43,348 bases of DNA from Bacillota bacterium (GCA_023460055.1 JAEWRJ010000172.1:1-43348); one strand, 5' to 3'. Numbered from the stretch's first letter, positions 17,926-26,709 are shown. The notes: generated from the letters alone by a model not told the origin. Program-made: numbers and translations.

Positions 17926-19259
17926 TTGGCGGCGTTGGCGGCAATATGAACCGCATCCCACACGCCGGAGAACGGAGGCGCGTAGGCCAGGTCAACCATG
18001 CCCAGTTCGTCCGTTCTCATGCCGGAGTGAATGGCAATGGCTAGCATATCCACCCTCAGGACAGCGCCGCTGCCATAGGGTCCTGCCGCATTGGCGCCCA
18101 GCAGGCGGCGGTTGCCCCGCTCATAGAGCAGCGCGATGGTCAGTTCCTGACGGCCGGGGTAGTAGGCGGGGTGATTCCAGGCCTTGACCGTGCTGAGGGC
18201 GTAATCCTTGCCCAAACGTTCGGCGTCCCCTGCGCTCATGCCCGTGCGCGCCATCTCAAGGGAGCAGACCTTAATGGCCGCCGTCCCCAGCGCGCCGGTA
18301 AAGACTTCGCTTTCGCCCGCCATGTTGCCGCCGGCGATGCGCCCGCATTTGTTGGCCACCGTGCCAAGCGGCAGAAAAAAGTCTTCCCCCGTGACGCGGT
18401 TATAGACCACCGCGCAGTCGCCCGCCGCGTATACCCCTTCATACGAGGCGCGCATCTGCCGGTCAACCATGACCGCGCCGTTCCGAGCCAGGCGCAAACC
18501 GCTGTCCCTTAAAAAACCCGTCGCCGGGACAACGCCGGCGCACATGATGACCAGATCCGCGCTGTACGATCCCTGTGCCGTGATCACCGCCCGCTCATTG
18601 CCCTGAATCTCAATGCCGCTGACCCGCTCGTTCAGGCGCAGCCTGACCCCCTGCCGCTCCAGCTCCTGCGCGGCCATCGCGGAAAATGCCGGCTCGAAAG
18701 GAGTGAGCAGACGCTCGGAGGCTTCGATCAGCGTGACGGACAGCTGCCGCGCAAGCAAGGCCTCCGCCATCTCAACGCCGATGTAGCCGCCCCCGACGAT
18801 GACGGCGCTTCGAACGCCCGGCAGGCTGAGTATCTTTTCCAGCAGCAGGCCGTCTTCCATAGACTTCAGATAGAACACGCCCGGCAGGTCAGCGCCCGGG
18901 ATGGGCAATACCGCGCTGTCGCATCCCACCGCGATCATTAGCTTGTCATAGCCATCCTCAAACTCGCGGCCGCTGTCCAGATCCCTGACGCGCACCTGGC
19001 GGCGTACCGGGTCGACACTCACAGCCTCATGGCGAAGAAAGGTCTGGATGCCCTGTTTTTCAAAATCTTCCCGGCTGCGGGCTATCAGCAGATCGGGGTC
19101 CGGGTTGATGCCTCCGACATAATAGGGTATGCCGCAAGCGCCATAGGACAGGAAACTGCCCCGTTCATACACCCTGATCCGCGCCTGCGGAAGCGTGCGC
19201 TTGAGCTTGGAGGCGGCGGACATGCCGGCCGCTACGCCGCCTATGATGATCGCTTCCAT
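17922..19259 (-). CDS. CoA-disulfide reductase/NADH oxidase-like flavoprotein
   Basis: The 445-residue FAD enzyme has an N-terminal GGVAAGMSAA dinucleotide motif (7-16), the single redox Cys42 in SYGACGIPYY, a second NAD(P)H motif VGGGYIGVEMAEAL near 158-171, and the FAD-contact AAGDCA. The single-Cys arrangement is that of CoA-disulfide reductase and NADH oxidase/peroxidase, not of two-Cys disulfide reductases. The ATG at 19259 has GGGAGG eight bases upstream. Placed between the aldolase and CoA-transferase genes, it may reoxidise NADH made by PduP or keep CoA reduced. It has no visible encapsulation helix. The family is clear; the oxidant is not. Confidence 0.85.
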   Translation of the reverse strand: MEAIIIGGVAAGMSAASKLKRTLPQARIRVYERGSFLSYGACGIPYYVGGINPDPDLLIARSREDFEKQGIQTFLRHEAVSVDPVRRQVRVRDLDSGREFEDGYDKLMIAVGCDSAVLPIPGADLPGVFYLKSMEDGLLLEKILSLPGVRSAVIVGGGYIGVEMAEALLARQLSVTLIEASERLLTPFEPAFSAMAAQELERQGVRLRLNERVSGIEIQGNERAVITAQGSYSADLVIMCAGVVPATGFLRDSGLRLARNGAVMVDRQMRASYEGVYAAGDCAVVYNRVTGEDFFLPLGTVANKCGRIAGGNMAGESEVFTGALGTAAIKVCSLEMARTGMSAGDAERLGKDYALSTVKAWNHPAYYPGRQELTIALLYERGNRRLLGANAAGPYGSGAVLRVDMLAIAIHSGMRTDELGMVDLAYAPPFSGVWDAVHIAANAAK

Positions 19260-19302
19260 GTCCATCGCCTCCCTGCTGTCATTTCATCCCCGTGCTTGCG
19301 CC

Positions 19303-20190
19303 TTATAGGCCGCGAAGCCGGGCAATGACCGCCTGGCGCACGCGCTCAATGTCCTCCGGGGACAGGCCGCCCGCCCCGGCGCCGTTCTCCTTGGGGGCGG
19401 CGGCGGGAGATTCTGATGGCCGGTAGGTTTTGATCTCCGGTTTCCCCTCATCGCCAAGCGGCGAATGCCCGGCCAGCACATCCTGCACATTGGACGGCCG
19501 CGGCGCGCAGGGCGGCACGCCACCCGCGTGGATGCCCATGCGGGTGCGTATATCCAAAAGCTCCTGTACCTGATCACAGCTGAGCACATTGGCCTTGCCG
19601 ATGATGTTGCCCGTATACATCAGCACGGTGGCGTAATGTTCCATGGATTCCAGGCGGTAGAAGGCCTCCATCAGCGAAGTTCCCCAGCTGACAGCGCCAT
19701 GGTTTGCCAGGAGCAGCGCGTTGTAATCGCGGCAAAAAGGGGCAATTGAGTCCGGAAGCCCGGGAGAGCCCGGCGTCTCATAATGGACGCAGGGCACCGT
19801 GCCCAGGTTCACCAGGGCTTCGGGATAGATGGCTTTGTCCAGGCTGATGCCGGCAATCGCGAAAGAGGTGCAGATAGGAGGGTGGGCATGCGTAACGCCA
19901 CGCACAGCCGGGTTTTCCTGATAAATGCGAAGATGCATCTTGATCTCAGAGGACGGCCCCAGCTCGCCCTGATGGATGACGCGGCCATCCAAATACATCT
20001 TGACCAGCGAGTCTTCGGTCATGAAGCCTTTGGAAACGCCGGTCGGTGTAGCCCAGATGATATCCTTGTCTACCTTGCAGGTGATATTGCCGTCATTGGC
20101 CGCGACAAAATTCTTCTGATACATGCGGCGTCCAACTTCCAGTATCATCTGCTTCGCTTCATTATCTGTAGGGTATTCCCGTTTCGCCAT
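19303..20190 (-). CDS. Class II aldolase (FucA/DrdA-like) with C-terminal encapsulation helix
   Basis: The 295-residue first gene of the operon encodes a zinc aldolase of the FucA/AraD family. It has ANDGNIT (31-37), the SSE catalytic Glu82, HAHPP with zinc ligands His101 and His103, and ANHG with His164. Typical members have about 215 residues. This one adds about 75: a Pro/Ala/Gly-rich linker (258-275) and an amphipathic helix, LSPEDIERVRQAVIARL (276-292), that looks like an encapsulation peptide and resembles that of PduP. It would cleave a ketose 1-phosphate to DHAP plus an aldehyde inside the shell. AAGGAGA precedes the ATG. Fuculose or rhamnulose phosphate are alternative substrates, but their kinases and isomerases are absent. 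Confidence 0.93.
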   Translation of the reverse strand: MAKREYPTDNEAKQMILEVGRRMYQKNFVAANDGNITCKVDKDIIWATPTGVSKGFMTEDSLVKMYLDGRVIHQGELGPSSEIKMHLRIYQENPAVRGVTHAHPPICTSFAIAGISLDKAIYPEALVNLGTVPCVHYETPGSPGLPDSIAPFCRDYNALLLANHGAVSWGTSLMEAFYRLESMEHYATVLMYTGNIIGKANVLSCDQVQELLDIRTRMGIHAGGVPPCAPRPSNVQDVLAGHSPLGDEGKPEIKTYRPSESPAAAPKENGAGAGGLSPEDIERVRQAVIARLRGL

Positions 20191-20247
20191 CGGTGTCTCC
20201 TTACATATCAGCTTGTATTAACATTGTCCTGCGATTGTTTAGTTCCT

Positions 20248-20268
20248 TAGCATCAGAACTTCATGCTA
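20248..20268. promoter_or_regulatory. Candidate operator dyad in the operon leader
   Basis: TAGCAT-N9-ATGCTA lies about 12 to 32 bases downstream of the predicted start of transcription of the BMC operon, where a LacI-type repressor could block elongation or initiation. It could also be a weak hairpin in the leader RNA. Confidence 0.35.
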
Positions 20269-20286
20269 TGCTCTGAATTTAGGTCG

Positions 20287-20315
20287 ATTATAATCCCAAT
20301 CCCACATGATGTCAA
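20287..20315 (-). promoter_or_regulatory. Promoter of the BMC operon
   Basis: Reading the minus strand, a perfect TTGACA (20315-20310), a 17-bp spacer and a perfect TATAAT (20292-20287) form a consensus housekeeping promoter. Transcription would start near 20280, leaving a leader of about 90 bases before the aldolase ATG. Such a strong core promoter needs a repressor for inducible control, which fits the LacI-type gene in the operon. Confidence 0.88.
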
Positions 20316-20358
20316 CTATTTTATTAAAAATATTCCGATTGTTTTATGAAAAACTGGC

Positions 20359-20376
20359 TTTGTTTAATTAAACAAA
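20359..20376. promoter_or_regulatory. 18-bp perfect palindrome, candidate LacI-type operator
   Basis: TTTGTTTAATTAAACAAA is a perfect even-length palindrome, as LacI-family sites often are. It lies about 44 bp upstream of the operon -35 and 55 bp upstream of the -35 of the divergent gene. It could be an auxiliary operator for looping, an activator site, or a site for another regulator. Lack of a central CG is atypical for LacI-family operators. Confidence 0.5.
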
Positions 20377-20430
20377 ATCAGTTACACTCTCATCAGGCCA
20401 TCAGCTCATTTGCCGGCTATGTTGTTTTGC

Positions 20431-20459
20431 TTGAGGCATGGTGATAGAATCAATATAAC
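20431..20459 (+). promoter_or_regulatory. Candidate promoter of the small membrane protein gene
   Basis: TTGAGG (20431-20436), a 17-bp spacer and TATAAC (20454-20459) stand 33 bases before the ATG at 20492. This would give divergent transcription away from the BMC operon. Confidence 0.55.
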
Positions 20460-20491
20460 AATAAAATACGGATCGAAAACAGGAGGCTGCC

Positions 20492-21022
20492 ATGGAACAA
20501 GATGATACCCTTCTATCCCGCGTAAAGAATGCGCTCGCATCAAACAAGAATGTTCTTGGACTTGTCGCTTCATACCTTATGATGATCCTGTGCCTGGTAC
20601 TCTTCTTTTCCGTGAACCATTGGGCAGCCAAGCTGCTCTTTGCGCTGATCGCCATTGGCGCGGCACTGTTTTCCAGGTTTCTGCTTGAAGCCCTGCGCAT
20701 CAAGCAGAAGTACGAGAAAGAGAAGCATCTTCCCGCTGTGCCCGCGCCGGAACAGGAGGATCAATCCGCTGAACCGGAACAAAAGGAGGATATGCCTGAG
20801 CTGGAAGACGCGGGAGCGTATGCGGACACGAACAGCGCGCCGGACCATGAGCCAGACAGGCCGCTCGTTTTCATATCAGAGAAGGGAAACAAGTATCACC
20901 AGGACAAAGCATGCGCAGGCCTGCGCTTTGCCGATGAGATCCAGAAAGTATCTGAAGAGGAGGCCATCGCGCTGGGCAGACAGGCATGTCTCAGGTGCCA
21001 GCAAAAGCAAGCGGATGCCTGA
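20492..21022 (+). CDS. Membrane protein with C-terminal Cys/His motif, function unknown
   Basis: This is a 176-residue protein. Residues 20-41 and 46-66 are two membrane helices, followed by a charged Glu/Pro-rich linker (about 70-125). The soluble end contains NKYHQDKACAGL and ACLRCQQ, a YH-x3-C...C-x2-C pattern found at the ends of many bacterial surface or nuclease-associated proteins and probably a small metal-binding or disulfide unit. AGGAGG lies five bases before the ATG. The gene is divergent from the BMC operon and followed by a convergent cyclase gene. No link to the microcompartment is evident. Confidence 0.75.
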   Translation: MEQDDTLLSRVKNALASNKNVLGLVASYLMMILCLVLFFSVNHWAAKLLFALIAIGAALFSRFLLEALRIKQKYEKEKHLPAVPAPEQEDQSAEPEQKEDMPELEDAGAYADTNSAPDHEPDRPLVFISEKGNKYHQDKACAGLRFADEIQKVSEEEAIALGRQACLRCQQKQADA

Positions 21023-21035
21023 TGACTGGGCATGA

Positions 21036-22196
21036 TCAGGCTGCCGTCACCCGGTTCTTGCCCAAGTCCTTGGCGTGATATAAGGCTTTATCGCTGAGTC
21101 TGTAAAAATGCTCGGTTTTGGTATCCATGCCCGGGATCATAGTGGAAACGCCAATGCTAACGGTGCATCGCAGCAACCCATTGCCATCTATGCTCATGGA
21201 TTCTACCGACCCGCGCAGACGCTGCGCGATCTCCATCGCCTGGCCGCTGTCGGCGCCGGGCAGCAGAATGGCAAACTCTTCGCCGCCATACCGTCCAAGC
21301 AGATCGTAATTGCGCATCAAGCCCTTGATCGTCAGGGCAAACTGACGAAGCACCTCATCTCCCGCGACATGGCCGTGCGTATCATTCACCTGTTTAAAAT
21401 CATCAATATCCAGCAGTAGGCAGGAGACAGGCTCCTGTCTTCTGGCAAACAGAGCGATCATCTCCCCCGCTCTTTTTTCAAATGCCTGCCTGTTGAGGGT
21501 ATCAGTCAGCCCGTCCACAGAAGCGGCACGCAGAAGCTCCGCGTCAATCTTTTCCTTATCCAATAGGATAAACCCCATACTGCCTGATATCAGATGCAAA
21601 AAAAGCAGGACGAAAAGCGCTGTATTGAAAATACTCGGCGTCAGCAGACCCAGATCATAATCAGTCGCGACAGCGCCGACCGCCCGCAGCAAAAGCAGAA
21701 TAATATTAACGCCATAGAAAGCCGCGATGGTCCTCTGCAAAACGGAAGGATGGCCGCAGGTAAACAGCCGCCAGGCGGGCAGAGCCATTAACAGAGCAAG
21801 GCAGGCTGATGAAAGCGCAACGCGCAGATCCTCCGGCGCGCCAAACGCGGCGGCTGTGCTGAACGCCAAGGCGCACGCAGCCAGCAGGGTCAGGTAATTT
21901 TTTTTGACCTGATCGGCAAAACTTTCCTTGATGAGCAGCAAAGAGATCATTTCCAGGGCGGCGCCGATAAAAAGCAGGTCATTGGCGATGGCCACCACCA
22001 GCATGCCCGGCACCTGCTCCCTGATGCCAATGAGGATCCATGCGATGGGCTGGAGCAGCTTTGACAATAAAAATGTATCCAGCGGCTTACTGCGCGTACG
22101 GCCGATCATATAGGCAATCACAAGGCCCCCGGAAAACAAATGGCCGCACAGCAGCACCAGCATCATGGTCGCCATGTTGAGTTCCTGCAGTATCAC
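21036..22196 (-). CDS. Membrane diguanylate cyclase (GGDEF)
   Basis: The 386-residue protein has six or seven membrane helices in its first 212 residues and a C-terminal GGDEF domain. The active-site signature is GGEEF (304-308), the inhibitory RxxD site is RNYD (295-298), correctly spaced, and LLLDIDDFKQVNDTHGH is present. It should make cyclic di-GMP from two GTP in response to an unknown membrane signal. A GTG at 22196 is chosen because AGGAG lies six bases upstream; an ATG at 22175 is the alternative. No EAL or PilZ gene is adjacent. Confidence 0.92.
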   Translation of the reverse strand: MILQELNMATMMLVLLCGHLFSGGLVIAYMIGRTRSKPLDTFLLSKLLQPIAWILIGIREQVPGMLVVAIANDLLFIGAALEMISLLLIKESFADQVKKNYLTLLAACALAFSTAAAFGAPEDLRVALSSACLALLMALPAWRLFTCGHPSVLQRTIAAFYGVNIILLLLRAVGAVATDYDLGLLTPSIFNTALFVLLFLHLISGSMGFILLDKEKIDAELLRAASVDGLTDTLNRQAFEKRAGEMIALFARRQEPVSCLLLDIDDFKQVNDTHGHVAGDEVLRQFALTIKGLMRNYDLLGRYGGEEFAILLPGADSGQAMEIAQRLRGSVESMSIDGNGLLRCTVSIGVSTMIPGMDTKTEHFYRLSDKALYHAKDLGKNRVTAA

Positions 22197-22354
22197 AACG
22201 GTCTCCTGTCTTTTTCAATGCAAATATCGACAAAAGTATATGATTGACGCAAGCTTATGTCAAGAATATTAACCGCCGCATATTATCCTGTAACAAGGAT
22301 GAAAACCCTTGCATGAACGTCATAGCTTTAATTAATACACGCGCAGACAAAACC

Positions 22355-22386
22355 CGTCAAAAAAGGGATGCCAGCACATCCCTTTT
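22355..22386 (-). terminator. Rho-independent terminator of the vWA gene
   Basis: On the minus strand AAAAGGGATG pairs with CATCCCTTTT (10 bp, six-base loop, 22386-22361) and is followed by a T-run (TTTTTTGACGG, counting the last stem bases). It lies 40 bases after the stop of the vWA gene. Confidence 0.8.
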
Positions 22387-22426
22387 CCACATATTCCTTT
22401 TTACATGCGGAACTCGTTTATCAACC

Positions 22427-24238
22427 TCAGCCGCCCGCGGCCCTCGCAAGCAAGGTCACCAGGTACAGAAACTCTTCCTTGTATGCATCCCCTGTGACAC
22501 CGCTCCCGCGCAGCAGGGTGAGCGCTGTATCCCAAGAGGAAGTGCCTTTCCACTCACTGTCCCGCAGCAGCATGGCCGTCTCGGCGACAGCAGCGGCGAA
22601 GCGCAGGTCCCGGCTCATCTCTCCGGCTTCCCCTTTCAGCGTATAGGTGTACAGGCGACTCTCATCGCCATCAGGTTCCTTGGCGCGGATGGACAGGGTG
22701 AGCAGCTCGGCTTCATGATCCTGCGCCGGAGCCGCCGTGTTGTATTTGCTCTGGACCGCGCCGAAGTCAAACGCGCTTCCCGCAGGGACCAGCTCATACA
22801 TCACCGTGACGCGGTGCCCGCTGCCTATCTCTCCGCCGTCTTTGGTATCATCGGCAAAATCCTCCGCCTGCATCAGGCGGTTTTCATAGCCGATCAGCCG
22901 GTAGCCGATGACGCGGGCCGGGTTGAAGTCCACCTGCAGCTTGACGTCTTTGGCAACGGTGAAGAAGGTGGCGCCGATCTCTTCCACCAGCGCCCGTCGC
23001 GCCTCATAGATGGTGTCGATGTAGCTGTAGTTGCCGTCCCCGTGGTTGGCCAGCGCCTCCAGCTTGTTGTCCTTGTAATTGCCATCGCCAAAGCCCAGGA
23101 CGCTCAAGGCGATGCCCGCCGTCTTTTTTTCCTCCGCCATGCGGGCGAGCGCTCCCTCATCGCTGACACCTACGTTGAGGTCGCCGTCGGTCGCCAGCAG
23201 CACGCGGTTGTTACCCTCCGGCGTGAAGTGCTTCCCTGCCAGTTCATAGGCGGTTTGAATGCCGGCCGCTCCCGCGGTCGCCCCGCCCGCGGTGAGCCCT
23301 TCAATAGCTTCCATGATCTTGATCTTCTCGCTCGCCTTGACGCCATCCAGCAGCACCTCATCGCGGGAGGCATAGGTGACAATGGATACCGTATCCTCAG
23401 GGCTCAGCTCATCCAGCAGCAGCATGAAGGCCCGCTTGACCAGCGGCAGTTTGTCCGGTGAATCCATGGAGCCGGATACGTCAATGAGAAAGACAAGGTT
23501 TTGCGCCGGGCGCTCCTCCAGCGGGATATCCTCCGCTCTCAGCCCGATCAACAGCAGGAGTGTATCTTTGTTCCAAGGTGTCCGGGCAAGTTCCATCGTG
23601 ACGCCCAGAGGCTCCCCGTCCCGGGGCTTTGCGTAATCATAGTGAAAGTAGTTGAGCATCTCTTCAACGCGCACGCTGTCCACCGGTACCGTCTCGCCGC
23701 GAAGGATCATGGCGCGCAGCTGAGCGTAGGATGCCGTGTCAACATCGGCCGCGAAAGTAGACAGAGGAGAGGTCAGTGTGGAAAGGAAGCGGTTCTCCTG
23801 GAAGTACCCGTATTCATTCGTATTGAACTCTATGGCCATGGGAGCGGGTATTATGCTCATGTCAAAGACCGGCATCATCCCGGAGAATCCGTCGGCAGCC
23901 TCCCGGGTCAATTGCTCAAAGGGCCGGGCCTGAGGTGACCAGAGGACGCCAAAGGTGATCTCATCCAGCATGCCGCTGGCGAGCAGTCCGTTTTGCCGCT
24001 GAAATTCCGCAAGGGCTTCCCCGGTATCCGGCCCGAACCGGCCATCTGATGATCCGTTAAAATACCCCAGCGCTTGCAGCCTTTCTTGCAAGGCGCGTAC
24101 ATTCTCTCCCTCGTCTCCCTGTCTCAGTTCCCTGTCAAAGACGGGACTGCTCCCTGACGCGGCGGCATTGATCAGCGGAGTAAGCATCAGCAGCAGCGAC
24201 AGCGCGGCTGTCAGTATTCTGATTAATGCGCGATTCAT
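22427..24238 (-). CDS. Exported peptidoglycan-binding and von Willebrand A domain protein
   Basis: The 603-residue protein has a signal peptide (about 1-27). A peptidoglycan-binding type 1 domain follows (about 38-100, with LRQGDEGENVRALQERLQ and DGRFGPDTGEAL). A YfbK-type N-terminal domain is next (TFAADVDTASYAQLR), then a vWA domain with an intact MIDAS (DVSGSMDS, Asp253, Ser255, Ser257; later LATDGD), and a conserved C-terminal domain. The YfbK-like core is common; the cell-wall-binding module in front is an accessory that should hold it on peptidoglycan. AAGGGGTG precedes the ATG. Metal-dependent ligand binding is likely; the partner is unknown. Confidence 0.88.
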   Translation of the reverse strand: MNRALIRILTAALSLLLMLTPLINAAASGSSPVFDRELRQGDEGENVRALQERLQALGYFNGSSDGRFGPDTGEALAEFQRQNGLLASGMLDEITFGVLWSPQARPFEQLTREAADGFSGMMPVFDMSIIPAPMAIEFNTNEYGYFQENRFLSTLTSPLSTFAADVDTASYAQLRAMILRGETVPVDSVRVEEMLNYFHYDYAKPRDGEPLGVTMELARTPWNKDTLLLLIGLRAEDIPLEERPAQNLVFLIDVSGSMDSPDKLPLVKRAFMLLLDELSPEDTVSIVTYASRDEVLLDGVKASEKIKIMEAIEGLTAGGATAGAAGIQTAYELAGKHFTPEGNNRVLLATDGDLNVGVSDEGALARMAEEKKTAGIALSVLGFGDGNYKDNKLEALANHGDGNYSYIDTIYEARRALVEEIGATFFTVAKDVKLQVDFNPARVIGYRLIGYENRLMQAEDFADDTKDGGEIGSGHRVTVMYELVPAGSAFDFGAVQSKYNTAAPAQDHEAELLTLSIRAKEPDGDESRLYTYTLKGEAGEMSRDLRFAAAVAETAMLLRDSEWKGTSSWDTALTLLRGSGVTGDAYKEEFLYLVTLLARAAGG

Positions 24239-24662
24239 GTGATCACACCCCTTTCACCTGTTTAGACGCGGAGAAAAGCGTTTTTGTTCCACGGCACTCT
24301 GACGTCGGTAATCCGTTCCATACTGGAGCCTGGATGAGCCATCAAGTGAACAAGCCCGCGCGCTTCTCATATCAATCTGTGCATGACTGCTAACCGGTGC
24401 GGGTCGTATAGACACGATCAACCATGTACTGCTCAAGCAGATTTGTTGAGTCTGATACATTTTTAGGCTCTTAGGCTTTTGTTGCTCTTGATACCTTCAC
24501 ATCAAATCCATATGATCATAACCAAACTCGGGGCTTATCTCCCTTGAGTTGCAGCGTCAGCCCGAATATAATCAATAAGCCATTTGCACAGGATAAAGTG
24601 CTGTGATGTGCTCATAACACACCGCCTTCCTAACAAATAACATTACCGGAAAGGCATGCGAT
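24239..24662. other. Intergenic region without a recognisable gene
   Basis: These 424 bases between divergent genes contain only short frames, with stops in all readings, and no family I recognise. The right end holds the promoter of the LytTR gene. The rest may be regulatory DNA or a decayed gene. Confidence 0.5.
24544..24572 (+). promoter_or_regulatory. Promoter of the two-component operon
   Basis: TTGAGT (24544-24549), a 17-bp spacer and TATAAT (24567-24572) form a good promoter about 85 bases upstream of the LytTR gene. I could not identify the paired direct repeats expected for LytTR autoregulation. Confidence 0.65.
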
Positions 24663-25391
24663 ATGTTGAAAATAGCGATCTGCGACGATGTCGGCGCCGA
24701 GCTCAGTCATGTCGCCGGGCTCACAAGGGAGTATCTGACAAAGGCTGATATTAGCGCCATGCTCAGTGAATACACCCATCCGGACGAGCTGCTGACGGCC
24801 TGTGAGACCGAGACATTTCATATATTTTTGCTTGATATGGTCATGCCCATGATCAGCGGGCTGGAACTTGGGCGAAGCATACGCCGCGTCAGCACCGACG
24901 CGCAGATCATTTACATCACCGCGGAACCCGGATTCGCGCTGGATGCCTATTCAGTCAATCCCCTGCATTACCTGTTGAAGCCGGTAGATCAGGAGGCGCT
25001 TTTCGCGGCACTGGGGCTGGCGGCGGAAAAAGCAGCATTCGGCGAGGAGACTTCTGTCACCATCAAAACGCGTGACGGCCTGCGTACGCTTTGCGCGGAC
25101 GCGGTGGTCTGCTGTGAATACGCACGCCATACGGTGATCTATACGCTCAAAGGCGGCGAGCGGGTGGTGACCTTGACCCTTGCCTGCAGCTTCTCGGAGC
25201 ATATCGCCCCGCTGCTGAGGGACCGGCGGTTCATACAGCCGCATGCCGCGTACGCTGTCAATATGAGCAGCGCGGAACGGCTGTCCAAAGACGGGTTCCT
25301 GATGCGGGACGGCGCGCGCGTACCGGTTTCTGGCAAGCTATTTGCGGCGGTGCGCAACGCGTACATGAGCTACCGCCTGGAAGGGGTGTGA
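24663..25391 (+). CDS. LytTR-type response regulator (AgrA-like)
   Basis: The 242-residue protein has a receiver domain with acidic pocket Asp8/Asp9 (ICDD), phosphoacceptor Asp58 in LLDMVMP and Lys in LLKPVD. A LytTR DNA-binding domain (about 135-235) follows, with CCEYARHTVIYTLKGG and RRFIQPHAAYAVN. The stop overlaps the GTG just ahead of the kinase start, and the two genes form one operon. AAAGG lies before the ATG. Targets are unknown. Confidence 0.93.
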   Translation: MLKIAICDDVGAELSHVAGLTREYLTKADISAMLSEYTHPDELLTACETETFHIFLLDMVMPMISGLELGRSIRRVSTDAQIIYITAEPGFALDAYSVNPLHYLLKPVDQEALFAALGLAAEKAAFGEETSVTIKTRDGLRTLCADAVVCCEYARHTVIYTLKGGERVVTLTLACSFSEHIAPLLRDRRFIQPHAAYAVNMSSAERLSKDGFLMRDGARVPVSGKLFAAVRNAYMSYRLEGV

Positions 25392-25393
25392 AG

Positions 25394-26650
25394 ATGCAGC
25401 CCTATGATATTGTACGCTGTGTTGTCACCGACACCATGCTGGCGGCGCTCCTGTTCACGCTGGCGCGCCCCAAGTATCATGTGCGGACGCTTTGGGCCGC
25501 GCTGGCAGCGATCGTAGCCTTTGGCTTGGCGCTGAGCGTGTTTTTTTATCAGCGCGGCGACTATACGACGCTGGGCAAACTGAGCATTCCCAGTTTCATC
25601 CTCATCAGCGCCGCCGCGAAACCGCTTTTCCGCGAATCGCTCATGCAGTGGCTGTTCAACTGCCTCACCGCCATGAATGTATATGCCGTCACGGTCGTCC
25701 TGAGCTATTACCTTTGCGGGCTCTTCCCATACCCGCATTACGCCATCACCCTGCTGCGCTTCATTTTCTTCGCGGCCGCCATCTGGCTGTTTCGCAGCCG
25801 TCTGAGGTTTTTATACCGTCAGGCGGCCGAGCACTGGAACCTGTACCTGTGCGTCGCCGCGGGCCTCTTTGCCAATTTCGCTTGGTTTTTCATGTCAAGC
25901 GATGATGTGGAACAGACGCTGACAGATGATTTTATCCCGCTTCTGCTGCTGACAATGCTTGGAACGCTCATCTATTTCGCGATCTTTCTGTCACTCAAAA
26001 ACAGCTTGCGGGAGGCCGCGCTGCAGGAGGAGAACCTGAAAATGCAATCCGACCGGGAGCTCACCCGCCAGCGCCTTTCACTGATGGATGAAACCGTGCG
26101 CCAGATGAGTATCGCGCAGCATGACCGCCGCCATTTTAACAACACGCTGCTCTCAATGCTTGGGCAGGGCGAAACGGACAGAGCCGTCGACCTGATCCGG
26201 CGGCAGAGCGAGGCATTGCCGCAAAAACCCCAAAGCTATTGCCAGAATGTGCCGGTAAACGCCGCTGTATCCTATCATGCCGAGCTTGCCAGGCAGCGGG
26301 GCATCCGCTGTGATCTGCGGCTGGATATCCCCGAACTGCTCCCCATCGATGAGCTGTCGCTGGCCATGGCGGTCTCAAACCTGATGGAAAACGCGATAAG
26401 CGCCGTCTCCTCCCTCCCTGCCCCGCGGCGCGCGCTGCGTTTTACGGCTGTCAACGCGGGCCAGCTCATACTTGAAATGAGCAATCCCTATGACGGTGAG
26501 ATAGGTCTTGATCCAAACGGCTTGCCCACCGCCCGTGAAGAAGGCCACGGCAAGGGCACGCAAAGCGTAGCCAAGTTTGTAAAGGAGTGCGGGGGCGAGC
26601 TGGTATACGATGTGTCGGGCGGGCTGTTCAAGGTACGGCTGATGGTCTGA
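25394..26650 (+). CDS. GHKL sensor histidine kinase (AgrC-like)
   Basis: This is a 418-residue kinase with about six membrane helices in the first 200 residues. The dimerisation motif QHDRRHFNNTLL holds the probable phosphorylated His. A GHKL ATPase domain with N-box NLMENAIS and a short G-box GHGKGTQSV follows. An upstream GTG at 25388 overlaps the regulator stop, but the ATG at 25394 is better spaced from GGAAGGGG. No agrB or agrD gene for a peptide signal is present in the window, so the ligand is unknown. Confidence 0.9.
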   Translation: MQPYDIVRCVVTDTMLAALLFTLARPKYHVRTLWAALAAIVAFGLALSVFFYQRGDYTTLGKLSIPSFILISAAAKPLFRESLMQWLFNCLTAMNVYAVTVVLSYYLCGLFPYPHYAITLLRFIFFAAAIWLFRSRLRFLYRQAAEHWNLYLCVAAGLFANFAWFFMSSDDVEQTLTDDFIPLLLLTMLGTLIYFAIFLSLKNSLREAALQEENLKMQSDRELTRQRLSLMDETVRQMSIAQHDRRHFNNTLLSMLGQGETDRAVDLIRRQSEALPQKPQSYCQNVPVNAAVSYHAELARQRGIRCDLRLDIPELLPIDELSLAMAVSNLMENAISAVSSLPAPRRALRFTAVNAGQLILEMSNPYDGEIGLDPNGLPTAREEGHGKGTQSVAKFVKECGGELVYDVSGGLFKVRLMV

Positions 26651-26709
26651 GTTTGGTTTATTAACAACGATAAGCGGAAAATTACGCCTTTTAAGCAGGA
26701 AACGGAATT

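Noticed and set aside
20191..20280. Riboswitch in the BMC operon leader
   Set aside because: The leader is only about 90 bases and shows one weak dyad, with no conserved riboswitch core or terminator.
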